Source of the DNA: Glaciozyma antarctica PI12
Lineage: Eukaryota > Basidiomycota > Microbotryomycetes > Kriegeriales > Camptobasidiaceae
Length of the DNA stretch: 64,000 nucleotides
Reading direction: 5' to 3'
NCBI GenBank assembly: GCA_002917775.1
Contig: KZ627148.1
Location: 1,206,764 to 1,270,763 of the forward strand
The position numbers and the translations under genes are program-made. Of the stretch, positions 23,701 to 34,288 are shown one piece after another. The first letter of the stretch is position 1. Each line of letters starts with the position of its first letter. The notes under the pieces are model-generated. The model was not told where the DNA came from. It worked only from the letters and a program-made list of their open reading frames with translations, and did not search any database.

Positions 23701-24140
23701 GGCCTGTCATCCATCCTGAACGTCTCAGACCTCTCCGGCAAAACAGGTTCGTCCTTCCCCTCTCCCTCTAATATCAATCTGACCTCGTCGCAGCGCACGA
23801 CCACCTAATCCGCATCGACCTAGTCCAGATCACCTCCTCCTCTCCTCCAACCTCCTTCCTCTCCTCCGCCTCCCTTGCCCTCCCCATCTACCTCACCCTC
23901 CCCCCCTCCTCCTCCCAGCGCCTCAAAACCCACCTCCACTGGCTCCAAGCCTTCCATCACTCTTCCCTTCGCTCGATCTCCTTTCCCAATGTACTGAGCG
24001 TACCCGTCACGCCGGAGGAGCATGAGGACGCTGAGCGGGAACAGGGAGGGGAGGGGGAGGGGGAGGAGAGGAGGTTTTGGAGCGCGAGATTGGGGGTCGT
24101 GAGGAGGGAGATGGAGGAGAGGAGGAGGAGGAGTGAGGGG
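20727..24140 (+). CDS. Dbl-homology RhoGEF (DH-PH), start unresolved
   Basis: This is a guanine-nucleotide exchange factor for Rho/Cdc42-type GTPases. From the acceptor at 20726 four exons (20727-22344, 22397-22854, 22907-23746, 23794-24140) give roughly 1,090 codons. The first 540 are disordered and Ser/Pro-rich, with LKKSKSAARLSALFKLGRSR as a basic patch. The DH domain starts VIWELCETEKAFVTSLRGVL and contains LGSYLLKPVQRLMKYPLFFK, the signature helix. The PH domain (LYVFVFSDLVVLARKK, then HDHLIRIDL) is split by a long Ser-rich insert. Inside the DH domain the frame changes at the G run 23071-23075, which needs a sixth G to give LPEGGFQLARRDRR. Start exons are upstream and unclear; the first in-frame ATG is near 21058. 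Confidence 0.82.
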
Positions 24141-24782
24141 TAGCGAGCGGGGGGTTGGTTAGATACGTAGTGTGTTGTTAGAACAGCTTTTTGTGTCGAC
24201 GAGTCGAGGAGAGTGGTACGTTGTGCGAGGAGACATCTCGCATGCAGGTAGGAACGCCTGCCTAGAACCTCGCGCTTCGTCCAGCAGTTGGCTGAGTGCC
24301 ATCGGATCCATGGGCGCAGCTGATGTGGTGCCGATTCCAACGAGCGACGGAGCAGTCGTCTGAGCGAGCTGCGAAGGGAGCAGTTGGCCGGCAGAGCTCA
24401 CGCGGCAGTGGAGCGACGATGAATAAGCGACTTCCAGAACTTCTATCCTGCGTCCTTCTGCTCCTCGTCTCCCCGTCCGTGCTCCTCCTGCCTCGTTCGG
24501 GGCGTCGATTCGGCGCCCTCCCTTGATCCTGAGGCCGTGATCGGCGGGAGGCTGAAAAGGGTCGGGGTGTAAAGAGGGGAGCGTGGGGGCTGGTGGAGAG
24601 ATGTAGGGCTGGTAAGCTGGAGGGAAGTGGTCAACTTGAAGTCGGCAAGGGGGTGCTGCGAAAGAGGTTGCCTGCGAGAGAGAGTCAGATCCAGCTGCAG
24701 CAACAGCGTCCTCAGAGCTAGCGACTCACAATGCAATCCTACAGGACCAGCCTGAGGTCCTCTCGTCTACGAAGTCCCCTCC
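24141..24782. other. Intergenic region
   Basis: This is the spacer between the RhoGEF and the convergent small basic-protein gene. Only chance open frames are present, and no repeat or RNA gene was seen. Confidence 0.5.
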
Positions 24783-25224
24783 TCACAGCGCCATCTCGAG
24801 CTCCATCAACGCGCCAGCCAACCCATCTCCTCCTCGCGCCAGTTCCTTCGGCATCTCCTGCACCTTAACCAGCGGCTTCTCCTCCACCTGTGCACGCTCT
24901 CCCTCATCAGCTCCACTTCCACTCGCCACACCTCGTCGAAACGCACCTCTGGCCGCACCATCAACAGCTCCCTCAACTGCGCCTCGTCTCCATTCAATCC
25001 CTCCTTCAAGCTAGAGTCCCGAGCCTTCTGCGCCTCCTTCTGCGTCTTGGTGCGGATCTTGGGGGCTCCTGCCTTTGGTTTCGTCTGGGTGGACGAGCGG
25101 ACCTTGGGCGTGGACTTTGCGCGACCTGCTTTCGAGGGCGGAGGTCGGCTCGAGGGGCGCTGTTGGCGGTCAGCGTAAGTTAAACCAATCTCCTCTCGGC
25201 GTAGCTGCTCACCTTTCCTGCCAT
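24783..25224 (-). CDS. Small basic protein, unrecognised
   Basis: Three exons (25213-25224, 24947-25159, 24783-24887) make a clean 109-aa frame. It begins MAGKRPSSRPPPSKAGRAK, has a lysine-rich middle (KPKAGAPKIRTKTQKEAQK), and ends with two short acidic/hydrophobic helices (GDEAQLRELLMVRPE; LAGALMELEMAL). The start is the first ATG after an in-frame TGA just upstream. Both introns have CTGAC/CTGAT branch motifs and standard ends. The composition suggests a nucleic-acid or protein-complex partner with a disordered basic arm, but I do not recognise the family. It is divergent from the next gene over about 180 bp. Confidence 0.65.
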
Positions 25225-25401
25225 TCTCGTGTCGATGCGGAAGGAGACGACGTTTCCAGGCTCGAAGAGAGGAGGTCGCTTCAGGGCACGGGCCACAAAT
25301 TGGCGAGGAAAGCTGTCGGGCGCTGCTTCTCAACCAAGTCACTCTCCAGGAAACACTTCTCCACCTGAATAGAGCACGACGACGACGACAACGACCCAGT
25401 G
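25225..25401. promoter_or_regulatory. Short divergent promoter
   Basis: About 177 bp lies between the start codons of the small basic-protein gene and the next forward gene. It has a run of CGA/ACG triplets just before the forward ATG. Both promoters must lie here or overlap the genes. Confidence 0.55.
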
Positions 25402-27266
25402 ATGTCAGCCGAAACTCAAGCCATAGACGACCACCAGCCAGGCGACTCCGAAGGACCCTCGCCTCCGGCCTCCCCGACCCTCCGCCCAACTCCTTCCACC
25501 GAAGGAGAGCCTACGACCATCGGATTCGGCGACTCTCCGGCAAATCACCATCGTCGGAGGCCTCACCAGAAGCGCAAGAAGAAGAAGGGCACGGGGTTCG
25601 AGCCAGGGAGACTGGAACCACCGCCGCACGAAGCGGACGTCAATCGCTACGACCCGTGAGTTTATCTTGCTCGCTGGGCTCGGAGGAAAGAGCTGATAGT
25701 TGCGTTATCCAGGACGCTTCCTTGGGACCAGCGAATGCTGAGAGCGGTGGACGAATGGAGGTCTCTTCGCTCGCTTCCTTTCGACTTCAAGTTGACGATC
25801 GACCAAGTCTTGTGAGTCCTCCTTGCCTCTCTAAGAAAACGTGCATAAGCTAAGCAATGAAGCCAACAGACACCACCTCCAGCTCGACATTCGCGCCCTC
25901 CGCCTCAAGTTCGGGAGGCAGGCGCTACGAGGCAGCGACCCTCAGGCCGTATTCGAGACCACCGCCGCCGATTCAGACGACGAGGCAGAAGTCTTTGAGC
26001 TCGCGGAAAGTTCAAAGTTAGGAATGGGCTCAGAACGTCTTGAGCGAAGGAGCTATCGCTCGCTGGCTGGACGACAGGATGAATGACCGGTGCGTTTTTT
26101 GTTCCTCCGTGCGAAGCGAGCTGACGATTTTCGAGCTCGCAGCTACACGCCCACGCTCACAATTGCTCCTCTTGTCCTGCTTAACTTCCTTCACTTCCTG
26201 ATCGTCCGCCACGTCCTCCCTCTCCAAGAGCCCAAGATCCGCCTCGCTCTCACCATCGCCGCAGCAGCTCAGCACCAGCGTTCGTCCATCCCTCTCCTCG
26301 CCATCCGCAGCCCTGACGTCCTCCACAGTCGCTTCTTGCATCTCCCTCCTCAAACAGCTCCCAACGCCTTTCGACACAGCTCTTCACGCTCTCCTCCCAA
26401 CACCCGAATCCACCCTCCCCTCCCCTCTCCCATTGCACGACCCCCCACCTCCTCCCACAACGATCCCCTCCCTCACAACGATCCGCCACTTTCATCACGA
26501 CCGACGCAGAGCTCGACCTCGATACGACGCCTTACGAAGGGTGGCCGGGTTTCGAGACGGAGAGCGAGAGTCCGCTCGCGAGGGCCGAGCTGATGAGGAA
26601 GGGAATTGAGGAGGAGGCGAGGAAGTTAGAGGCGTGGATGGGGGAGGAGAGGGGGGTGGAGAAGGTTGAGGTCGTTAGGGGGGTGTTGGGGAGCGAGGAG
26701 GGGGAGTGGAGGGTTGGAGCCTGGGAGAGGAGCGCTAGGAGCGTGGTGCGATGGGAGGAGATCGATTCCGCGACGACGAGGACGACTGCGCCGGTCGAGG
26801 GAGGAGCGAGCACGACCGACCCACCTCGCCTCTACCGCCTCCACCTCTCCCCCCACAACGCTTCCTTCCCTCTCACCACCTCCCTCTCCCCCACTCTTCC
26901 CAGCACCACCTCCTCCCACCCACACTCCCTGCACAACCCTATCTCGCTCTTCGTCGACGAGCCGAACGTCAAACATCTCCACGCCGGCATCGTCCTCGAA
27001 GCCGATTTGCAGCAGGTCATTTTCGTCCCTCGTCTCCCGGGGAAGGAAGTGAGGGAGATGTGGATCGTGGAGAGGGTTTATAGGGTCTTGCCGAGCTGGT
27101 GGGAGAAGGCGGGAGAGGGTGAGTTCGTTTTTTTGCGCGTTGAGGGTGCGAAGCTGATGCTGGCGCAGCGCTGAGGGACGAGCCGGGGAGGTGCGTTTCG
27201 TTTGAGGGAGGTTGGGAGGGACCGGTTGAGGAGGAAGGAGGTCGAGAGGAGGCGAGCGAGATGTAG
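25402..27266 (+). CDS. Unrecognised protein with a hydrophobic segment, two apparent shifts
   Basis: Six exons (25402-25655, 25713-25811, 25870-26089, 26143-26279, 26329-27118, 27169-27266) give about 531 aa. The N-terminus is Pro/Ser-rich with HQKRKKKKG. A helical region follows (LPWDQRMLRAVDEWRSL, HLQLDIRALRLKFG, LSEGAIARWLDDRMNDR), then a hydrophobic stretch (LTIAPLVLLNFLHFLIVRHVL) that may be one membrane helix. The C-terminal half has GWPGFETESESPLARAELM and ADLQQVIFVPRLPGKEVREM. Two single surplus bases are needed to explain frame changes, near 26018-26021 and in the TTT at 26490-26492. The splice sites all fit the local pattern, so a real gene is likely, but I recognise no family. Confidence 0.6.
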
Positions 27267-27479
27267 TTTTGTCGTCGCTCCGGCGCTGTTGTTTTTCTCT
27301 GGCTCTCTCGCTCGCAGGAATGTATAAGTCCACCGCCAGGTCATCGAATGCATTGTGCCCGGCTCTACCCTCGTTCGTGTGTACACATGGCTATGGCAAA
27401 ACGTGAATCGTCAAAGGGAGGACTAAAAGTACTGATAACGGAAAACGAGAACAGCCACCACGACCCCGTCGTCGAAAGC

Positions 27480-28528
27480 CTAGACGCGAACGCACGCTCC
27501 GTGCTGGAGAGATATCAAACGTTAGCGAGTTGTCGGTGAGGAAGAGGAGGGAGGGAACGAACCTGGAACGACCATCCGGGGAAGCAAGAGCTGACGGCGC
27601 ACTGGGAGTTGACGCAAGAGACTCCAAGGGCTCCAGGGATGCTGAGGCACTGAAGGAGGAAACAGGAAGTCAGCAAAGAACGAGCGAGCGAGGAGAGAGA
27701 GAGAAAGCGACGCACGTTGACTCCACCGTGTCCGAGGCAACCTCCGCACGAATCGAGGGAAGAGGTGACATCGAGGCACTCGTATCCACCGGAGGGAAGA
27801 GGGCAAGCCGTCTCGGAGCTAGGGCAAAGGTCGGCCTGGCTGCTGGTGAGGGACTTCTTGGCGCGCGAGCGAGCGAGGGCCGAAGGTGCGAGCTGGCAGA
27901 CGGACTGGCCGGTGCCGAGGACGTCGACGACGACGTTGCCAAGGATTGTGCAGGCGGCGACGGAGAGGCAAGTGCCAGTGAGGGCATCCTGGACACGCGT
28001 ATGGGGTCAGCGAGAGTGGTAGCGAGGAAGGGGGAGACGAACAGCGAAGAAGCCGGGCAAGCAGGCGCAGCCGCAAGTGTCGGTGGCGCAGATTCCGGTC
28101 GCGTTGGGATCCGTGCAGGCGGCACAAGGCGACGTGGCGATGAATCCGGGCTGGAAGAGAAAGGGGAGTTAGCTAGCGACGAGGCGAGGCAGCAGAACCG
28201 AAACGTGCGAGAATTCCACCGGCAGCATCCACGCAAAGGCACACGGAGGCGAGGGCAGGGATGAGGAGGTTGATGGAGAGTCCGATGACCGACCCACCAC
28301 CGCATTCTGCAAACGGAACGCGTCAGCTAGCTGTCGTGGAGAAGAAGGAGGGGTAAGGTGTAGCGCACCAGTGGGATCAAGAATGTCAGCGATTGCGTTG
28401 ATGTTCACAAGGGTTTCGCCATTGTTGAGGATGTTGGGGTCCAGGTTGAGGTTCAGCAGTCCTCCGAGGTCGATCTGGGCGGAAGCGAGGGTGGCGAGGG
28501 TGGCGAGGGCGGCGAAACGAGAGAACAT
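27480..28528 (-). CDS. Secreted cysteine-rich protein with Cpl1/PriA-type C-terminal domain
   Basis: The product (about 250 aa) starts with a clear signal peptide, MFSRFAALATLATLASAQ, then a small hydrophobic region and a cysteine-rich body (CLCVDAAGG, SPCAACTDPNATGICA, CGCACLPGF). The C-terminal part, CPSSETACPLPSGGYECLDV, DSCGGCLGHGGVNCLSIPGA, VSCVNSQCAVSSCFPGW, matches the cysteine spacing of basidiomycete PriA and Cryptococcus Cpl1 proteins. Cpl1 is a known secreted factor affecting host macrophages; here an extracellular or wall role is all that can be inferred. Exons: 28369-28528, 28205-28306, 28043-28150, 27716-27988, 27563-27649, 27480-27503. One base at the CCC of 28148-28150 seems surplus after splicing. 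Confidence 0.82.
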
Positions 28529-29913
28529 GTCGAAGATGGGAAGGGAAGAGAAGTAAAACGAGTGTGGGGAGACTGGGGACTGTAAAGGAGAGTGTGAGAA
28601 TAATGAAGGCAGGAGAGAGAGAGACGGAAGGCCTTCTTTAAAGGGAGAAACTGGAACTCGCTACGCGTCGAGAGGTTGAAGGTTGATCTTCCCTTCCCGC
28701 CATTTACGGACGCGTTCTCTCTGGGGAATGAGAAAAGAGCGTGTTCGCGTCTGTTCTACAGGGAGGCGTAGGAATAAACTCCAAGAGCGGGAGGGTAAGA
28801 CACTCAATCTCGCGTGAGGATAGTCGAGAGAAGATCGAAAGTCAGGTGGCTTCTGGAGAGAGCGGAGAAGACTGGGGAGCCCTGGGGAGGGGGGAGGTGC
28901 AGTACTGTACTACTCACCCCAGGTCGCGTCGGGGAGGCGTGAAGGAGGAGCAGACGGGGAGAGAAGAAGAAGAGAGCTCCCTCGGAAAACTTCGCGCCCG
29001 ACGCGTCTTCCCGCTCCCACCACCAGGTCTCCACTCCTTTGCTAGGCTCTCAACACTCTCGCGCTTGCGATTGACACCGATGTACCCATGCAACAACAAC
29101 AACAGGGCATCTACAAAGGGAAAGTCGGTTAAGAGAAATGACGAATGAGTACTTGTCGAAGCTGGCGTGGGTACGGCGCACCTCGCACTTTCGCGATTTG
29201 CGGAAGAGAACGCGACGCGCGTCTCCATATAATGAACACGAGCAACTACGCGTTGTTCCTCTCGACTCGTGCTCTCAGTTGCTCTCAGTCAACAATCTGC
29301 CAGCTCTGCGAAGGGCTCCTCCGTCGTGCACGCGAAGCTCCCAGACCGCGGCAGCAGGCGCGTACTCGCCTGGGCAATAACGTAGATAGTCCCCGATTGA
29401 GCTGCGTGTTCGATCTGCTGCGATTGAGACTTGGGGCGCGACTTGGGGGTACGCGACGCGCGTCCCAAAAAGGTTCGTAGAGGATCGCCGGGGTGCGTCG
29501 ACCTCGATGAGGGAACGGGGAAGCGATCCCGAGTCTGGGTCTACACAGGATCTTTACCCCGTCTGGAGATCGGAGGAAAGAGACGCGACGCGTCAGGTCA
29601 ACAAGCGAAGGGAGTTCCCACAGAGACAGCGAGAGACGGTCTGTGTTTTTGTGCGGGAGACTGTCGGTGTGTATGTAATAGTTCGTAGCGAGGAGAGGAT
29701 TTGCGAAAAGCGAGGGGAGAAGCAGGAAAAAGTTGAAACAGAAGTGATCCCGCCGGGAGAGCAGAAGCAACGGCATCCCAAGGTGCGAACGAACAACAAG
29801 TCGCGAGGAATCCCGTGACTCGCTCGCTTGTGGTCATTCTTCTCCTCTTGCGAAGCGGTGGCCGTCTCTGTCTCTAGCTCAGTCAAGCCTCGAGCTTCCC
29901 AGCAACCGTTCAT
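28529..29913. other. Large intergenic region
   Basis: About 1.4 kb upstream of the Cpl1-like gene and downstream of the GNAT gene, both on the reverse strand. Near the Cpl1-like start it has a GA-rich patch (28610-28625). Open frames on both strands (28741-29148, 29285-29776) show no domain, no splice structure and no repeat. I see no tRNA. An unusually long promoter for the secreted protein is possible. Confidence 0.45.
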
Positions 29914-30873
29914 TCAATTCGCCCGCAACGCCTCCCAGTCCTTCCGCTCAAGCACTATCGTCCTCCGCCCCAAATCCAACGGCCAACACGCTCCCAGCAC
30001 GCGACTATACCACCCCTCCTTTCCTTCCTTCCACCCCTCCACCTCAATCTCCAACGCGCTCCCGACGGATACCTCCTTGGTTCTCGCTACGCGCAGCTCT
30101 GCGAGAAGACCGCGCTCGACGATCGGGCGAAGTGCGATGGTGAGGTATCCCGCTGTTGGTATGTCGGAGGAGAACGGGGAGAAGACGAAAGAAGTGGCGT
30201 GGGCGAGGAGCTCGGATTCAATCCCGGCCGCACGGAGGGTGGCGAAGCGGCGGAGGTGGACGGTCGAGCTTGTGGAGAGGGTCGAAGTGACGGAGGAGGT
30301 GGCGGTGGCGCGATTTCGGAGAGTGGAGGAGGTGGAGACGGCGGAGGAGGTGGATTTGGGAGAGCTGGCCTCGGTAGGAGGGAGGTCGCTGATGGAATCG
30401 AGCTCCTTGCCTGCGTTACGCCCGGTGATTCCCAGCGCGCCGAGGATCTGCCCGTCGTACTCCAGTACCCAGAACCCCTTACGTCCTCCCTCCGTGGCGA
30501 CCTTTGACCCCTTCCTCGAGGCGACCTTTCCATCTCCTGCTAGCTTCGCCGTCTCGTAGTACCCGTCGATATCCCTGCGCGACACTCTGCAAGGTATCGA
30601 GCCGTGTTCTCGCTTGCGCACAGCTGCACCGAGTCAAGCCAGCATCGGCTAAAGTGAACAGTGATCATGAGGTGGACGAGGGGCGCGAGGACAAGGAGGG
30701 GGAAGGGGCGAAGGAGAGCGGCTAGGTTGGCGGGAGGAGGGTTACATGGTGCCGCTGTCGACGGTGTAGCGGACCACCTTGAGGTCTGTCGTCGTGAAGG
30801 GTCGGATCGTGGCGGGAGGAGGGGGAGGAGAGGGCGCTCCGGGCGGTTTGGCGAAGAGAGCGAAGGGATCCAT
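29914..30873 (-). CDS. GNAT-family N-acetyltransferase
   Basis: The first exon (30746-30873) encodes MDPFALFAKPPGAP, then TIRPFTTTDLKVVRYTVDSG, a typical GNAT beginning. The second (29914-30586) contains YYETAKLAGDGKV, GRKGFWVLEYDGQILGALGI (the beta4-alpha3 core with the acetyl-CoA pocket region), a Ser/Thr-rich insert, and a C-terminal LTIALRPIVERGLLAELRV. The layout resembles NAT8-type enzymes. Removing the intron 30587-30745 keeps the frame (AT|A) and gives 266 aa. That intron, however, also contains a hydrophobic coding-like stretch in another frame (see findings). The substrate is unknown. Confidence 0.72.
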
Positions 30874-31597
30874 CAGCGCAGGTTCGGGAGCAGCTGAGGA
30901 GCTCGTTGTGCGCCGGCAGAAGGCAAACAGAGAGCAGTGGCGAGAAGGCGGAGGAGGAGTAGCAGGACAGAGCTCGAGAGCACAACAGCCTACGCGCATG
31001 TCGACCTCTTCCCTCCCCTCTCGCTGCCCTCAAGAGCTTGCCTGCACCCTCTTGAAGGTCCAGCGTAGCCCTTCAAGCTCTGCGCTCAACGAACGGCGAG
31101 TCAAGAGCGTTCAAGGGGGACTCCCTCTGCGTGCGCGTCGAAGCCACCGCCGTCTCCTGCCAGCTCCCGCGCCGTCGTACTCCCCTGCAAGGCGACGAAC
31201 GATCCAGAGCTCTCATTGGACTGTTTGCGTGACTCGCTAGCCTCGGCGTTCCAACGGTGGAGACACAGGCCGCGCGTCCCCGCCTTCAAACCGCAGAGCC
31301 GTTCTTCTTCTCCAGCACCACGACTGCACGTCGCCAGCTTCTTTACAGCGGGGAATGCTCGAGCGAGGTGTTCTACAGAGCACGCCAACAACAGAATCAG
31401 CACAAGCGAACTCCGGCGAGCTTGAAAGGATCGCCGCTCGCTCTTCATTGTGCGCTAATTGTCTTCCTTCTTGGTCCAAGCCTGGACCCAAGGCAGACTG
31501 CTACACCTCTGCTGACTTGCTCCCAAATCCCTCTGCTTTGCCGCGCCCTCTTCGACCTTGACGCCTCCCACACACGAACGGCAGGACACAGCTCAGG
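30874..31597. other. Intergenic region
   Basis: This is the divergent interval between the GNAT gene and the membrane-protein gene. The first coding exon (signal peptide) of the latter may be hidden in its right half, but I could not define it. No repeat or RNA gene was recognised. Confidence 0.4.
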
Positions 31598-33917
31598 ATG
31601 GGATTCGCTCCCAGCACTTCGCCCACGTTCGAGACGCCAGGAGGCGCGCACGACGACGTTCTTTGGCGCCAGGTGCAGCAACGAGGCAAAATCCACGAAC
31701 GCCAGCTTTTCGGAGGGTTGGGAAACGCCCTTGGAGGAGCGTTGGGAGGAACCGTCGGCGCGGTCAAGGATCTGACCTCTGGCTTGGGGTTGCCTTGCTT
31801 GATTCCTGGTGTGGTGAGTCCTCAAGCCAACATTGATCGCTGGCAGCTAACGGTCTTCCCCGGTACACAGGTCGGGAACTGCCCCGTTGCCTCCCCAGCG
31901 TTGTCGAGTCCCGCCGTGGTGGCCCCCACCTCGCCCCGCCCAGCAACCAGTGCGTCCCCTACACTTCTTTGATTTCTTCTCGCTTACCTCCTTTAGCTCC
32001 AGCAACGACGCGTTCCGTAGCGACGCGACCGCCCGTCACCGCACCAAGCTCGCCAGCCCCACCGCCCTCCTCGCCCCCTCCTGCGACTTCAGCACCCGCA
32101 CCACCAAATACCCCCTCCCTGTTCAATCCCTCCCCGCCCAATCCCTCTCCGACGACAGCAGCCACTTCGCGAGGCCCAGTGGCTTCCTCGGGCGCGAACG
32201 GCGGATCTTCGCCCGGCACGGTACCTTCACCAACGAGCCCCATCGCGGAGAGCCAGGTGGTTCCCTCGGAACGTACGTAAAGCTTCGCAGAACCGCCAGA
32301 GACTCCGTTTGCTGACCGTTCCCCGTCAGCCACAACGACCTTTGTTCTCTCCACCGTCGTCGGTGGCGAAACCGTCGCTTTCTCGACTGCCACCCTCACT
32401 GGCACCTCAGCAATCGCCGTCGCCTCCTCCCTCCTCGCTACCGACGCCGTGATCACTACGACCGACGCGCAAGGTCAGGCCTTTACGCTATCCGGAAGCG
32501 CCGCCTCGTCCATCCTCGCATCCTCCCTCTCGTCCCTGCTCTCCGAAGCCACCGTGGTCACCTCCGCCGGCTTTGTCACGACGACGGATTCGCGGGGAAG
32601 GATTACAACGAGCTTTCGCAGCGCGCGACCGACGTCGTCGGGAGAAGCGACGGCAGTCAAGGAAGTTGAGGCTGCGGCAGCAGCGGACCGAACGAGGAGC
32701 ATCCTGATTGGCGTCTTCGTTTCGATCTTTGTGGTGGGAATAGCGCTCGCACTGTTATTTTTGTGGGGGAGGAGGCGTCGTGCAAAGGCGAACGCAGGTG
32801 CGTCTTCTCAAGTCGCTCTCGCGTGATGCAGAACGAGTACTAACTGCGCCTCCTTCGTCACCCAGCCCTTCCCCCTGGATCATCGATACGCTCGCACGCT
32901 CGCCTATTCCCTGAAGCCGCTCGCCCCCGTCCCACATTCCTCGGCCTCCCCGTCTCCTTCAACCCCTCGAGGAACAGGAACGTCGCAGCGTCCATCCAGA
33001 GCGGCGCCTCATCGACCTATGGCACGTCGATCATCAGCTCCGATTCCGTCGAATCTCAGTTCGAGATCCGATCCTACCACCGCGATGGCTCGCCCTACGA
33101 AGGCAACTCATCACCTCCTGCAAGATTCAGCAATCCGTTCGAGTCGTCCCCCACTCCTACTCCTACTCCTGCGACCGTCGTCAACTGGCAACGAGAGTCG
33201 TCGAGCTCTTCAAGTGGCGAAGGAACCGTTCGCCCAGTTGACCCCGTTTGGTCCAGCGCGTCGGCCCTCCAGCATTCCGATTCGGACCTCCCGTACGCAA
33301 GCCGCGCGCTCGGGACAAAGACAAACGCCCTCCTCTCTCCACATCTCGAGGACTCTCTGGTGGCAAGGTCGCTGCAACCTCCCTTTCGCAACGTCTTCCC
33401 CTCTCGCCCTCGTCCGACTCCCCCTCCTCGCTCTCCCCTCCGACCTCCCTTCACCGTCGTCCCCATCCGAATCGAGGAAGAAGAACCCCGCACTTCCTGC
33501 GACAAAACTCGCACTTCCTGCGACACTCGTTCTCAATCCTCTTTCAAAACGGCAGCGTCGCGACTGGGGACAGCGAGCGGAGGAAGTCTCGATGGCGATT
33601 CCGAGGAGGAGGACGTGATGGACCCAGCGCACGACGTCGCCCCTCGTCTTCGCCTCGAAGATCTTGCCCAAACGAGCGAAGATCCTTTCGTCGAGCGGAC
33701 GCAGCGACGATGGCAAGCGAGCGCGTCGGGCTATTGGGCTCCCCAGGACGGCGGGAAGTCGAGCGAGCAGGATCGAGCAAGTGGAGCGGGTTTCGTCCAG
33801 CGACATCCGTTCATAAAGCCGAGAGCGGTGTCGGAGCGGAAGGAGAGTATGGCGACGATGGCGTCGGAGGAGAGTGGGTTGGGGTCGATCCTTCGGGAAT
33901 TCCCTACGAGGACGTAG
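31598..33917 (+). CDS. Single-pass membrane protein with Ser/Thr/Pro-rich ectodomain (wall-sensor-like)
   Basis: Five exons (31598-31813, 31871-31949, 31997-32272, 32330-32797, 32866-33917) give about 696 aa in one frame. After HERQLFGGLGNALGGALGG and a short Cys-containing part comes a Pro/Ser/Thr-rich stalk and a TTTFVLSTVVGGETVAF-type Thr/Val repeat region. One transmembrane helix follows (ILIGVFVSIFVVGIALALLF, about residue 320) with the stop-transfer GRRRRAK. A cytoplasmic tail of roughly 350 aa is Ser-rich and acidic. This is the layout of fungal wall-stress or mucin-like sensors (Wsc/Mid2 type), but no WSC domain is present. No signal peptide is seen at the chosen start, so the true first exon may lie upstream. 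Confidence 0.65.
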
Positions 33918-34288
33918 TTTGGATTGAGGGCGGTTACGGGTGCTTAATGTCGTTTCGGGCTTGGTGTATAACTTGGGATGAAGTCGTGGGGAATTGGATA
34001 TCGGATGCTGGAGAAAAGCTTGCGAAGCTCATCAGAGAGCTGAGCGAGAGGATGATTCGGGACGGGACGAGTCGTTTGAGTGGCCCTCAGGTGGAGGTTG
34101 GCTCGTTGGGCGTCCTTGTACTACTTTCAGCTACTTCAGCTTCACCTTCAGGTTCAGAACTGACCTGGAAAGCAAAGAGAAGGGAGAGAACCTCCTATTC
34201 TTTGCCGCCTCCAAAATTTCTCTAGTTTGCAAGCGCTTCTCCTCCTCCCTCCCGCCTCCTCTCACCTACAGCTACGCCGACCGTATCA
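33918..34288. other. Intergenic region
   Basis: This is the spacer between two forward genes, holding the 3' UTR of the membrane protein and the RRP8 promoter. It is pyrimidine-rich just before the RRP8 start. Nothing else was recognised. Confidence 0.5.

Noticed and set aside
28741-29148. Forward 135-codon frame in the long intergenic region
   Set aside because: Arg/Ser-rich low-complexity translation, no introns in a genome where nearly all genes have them, no similarity recognised.
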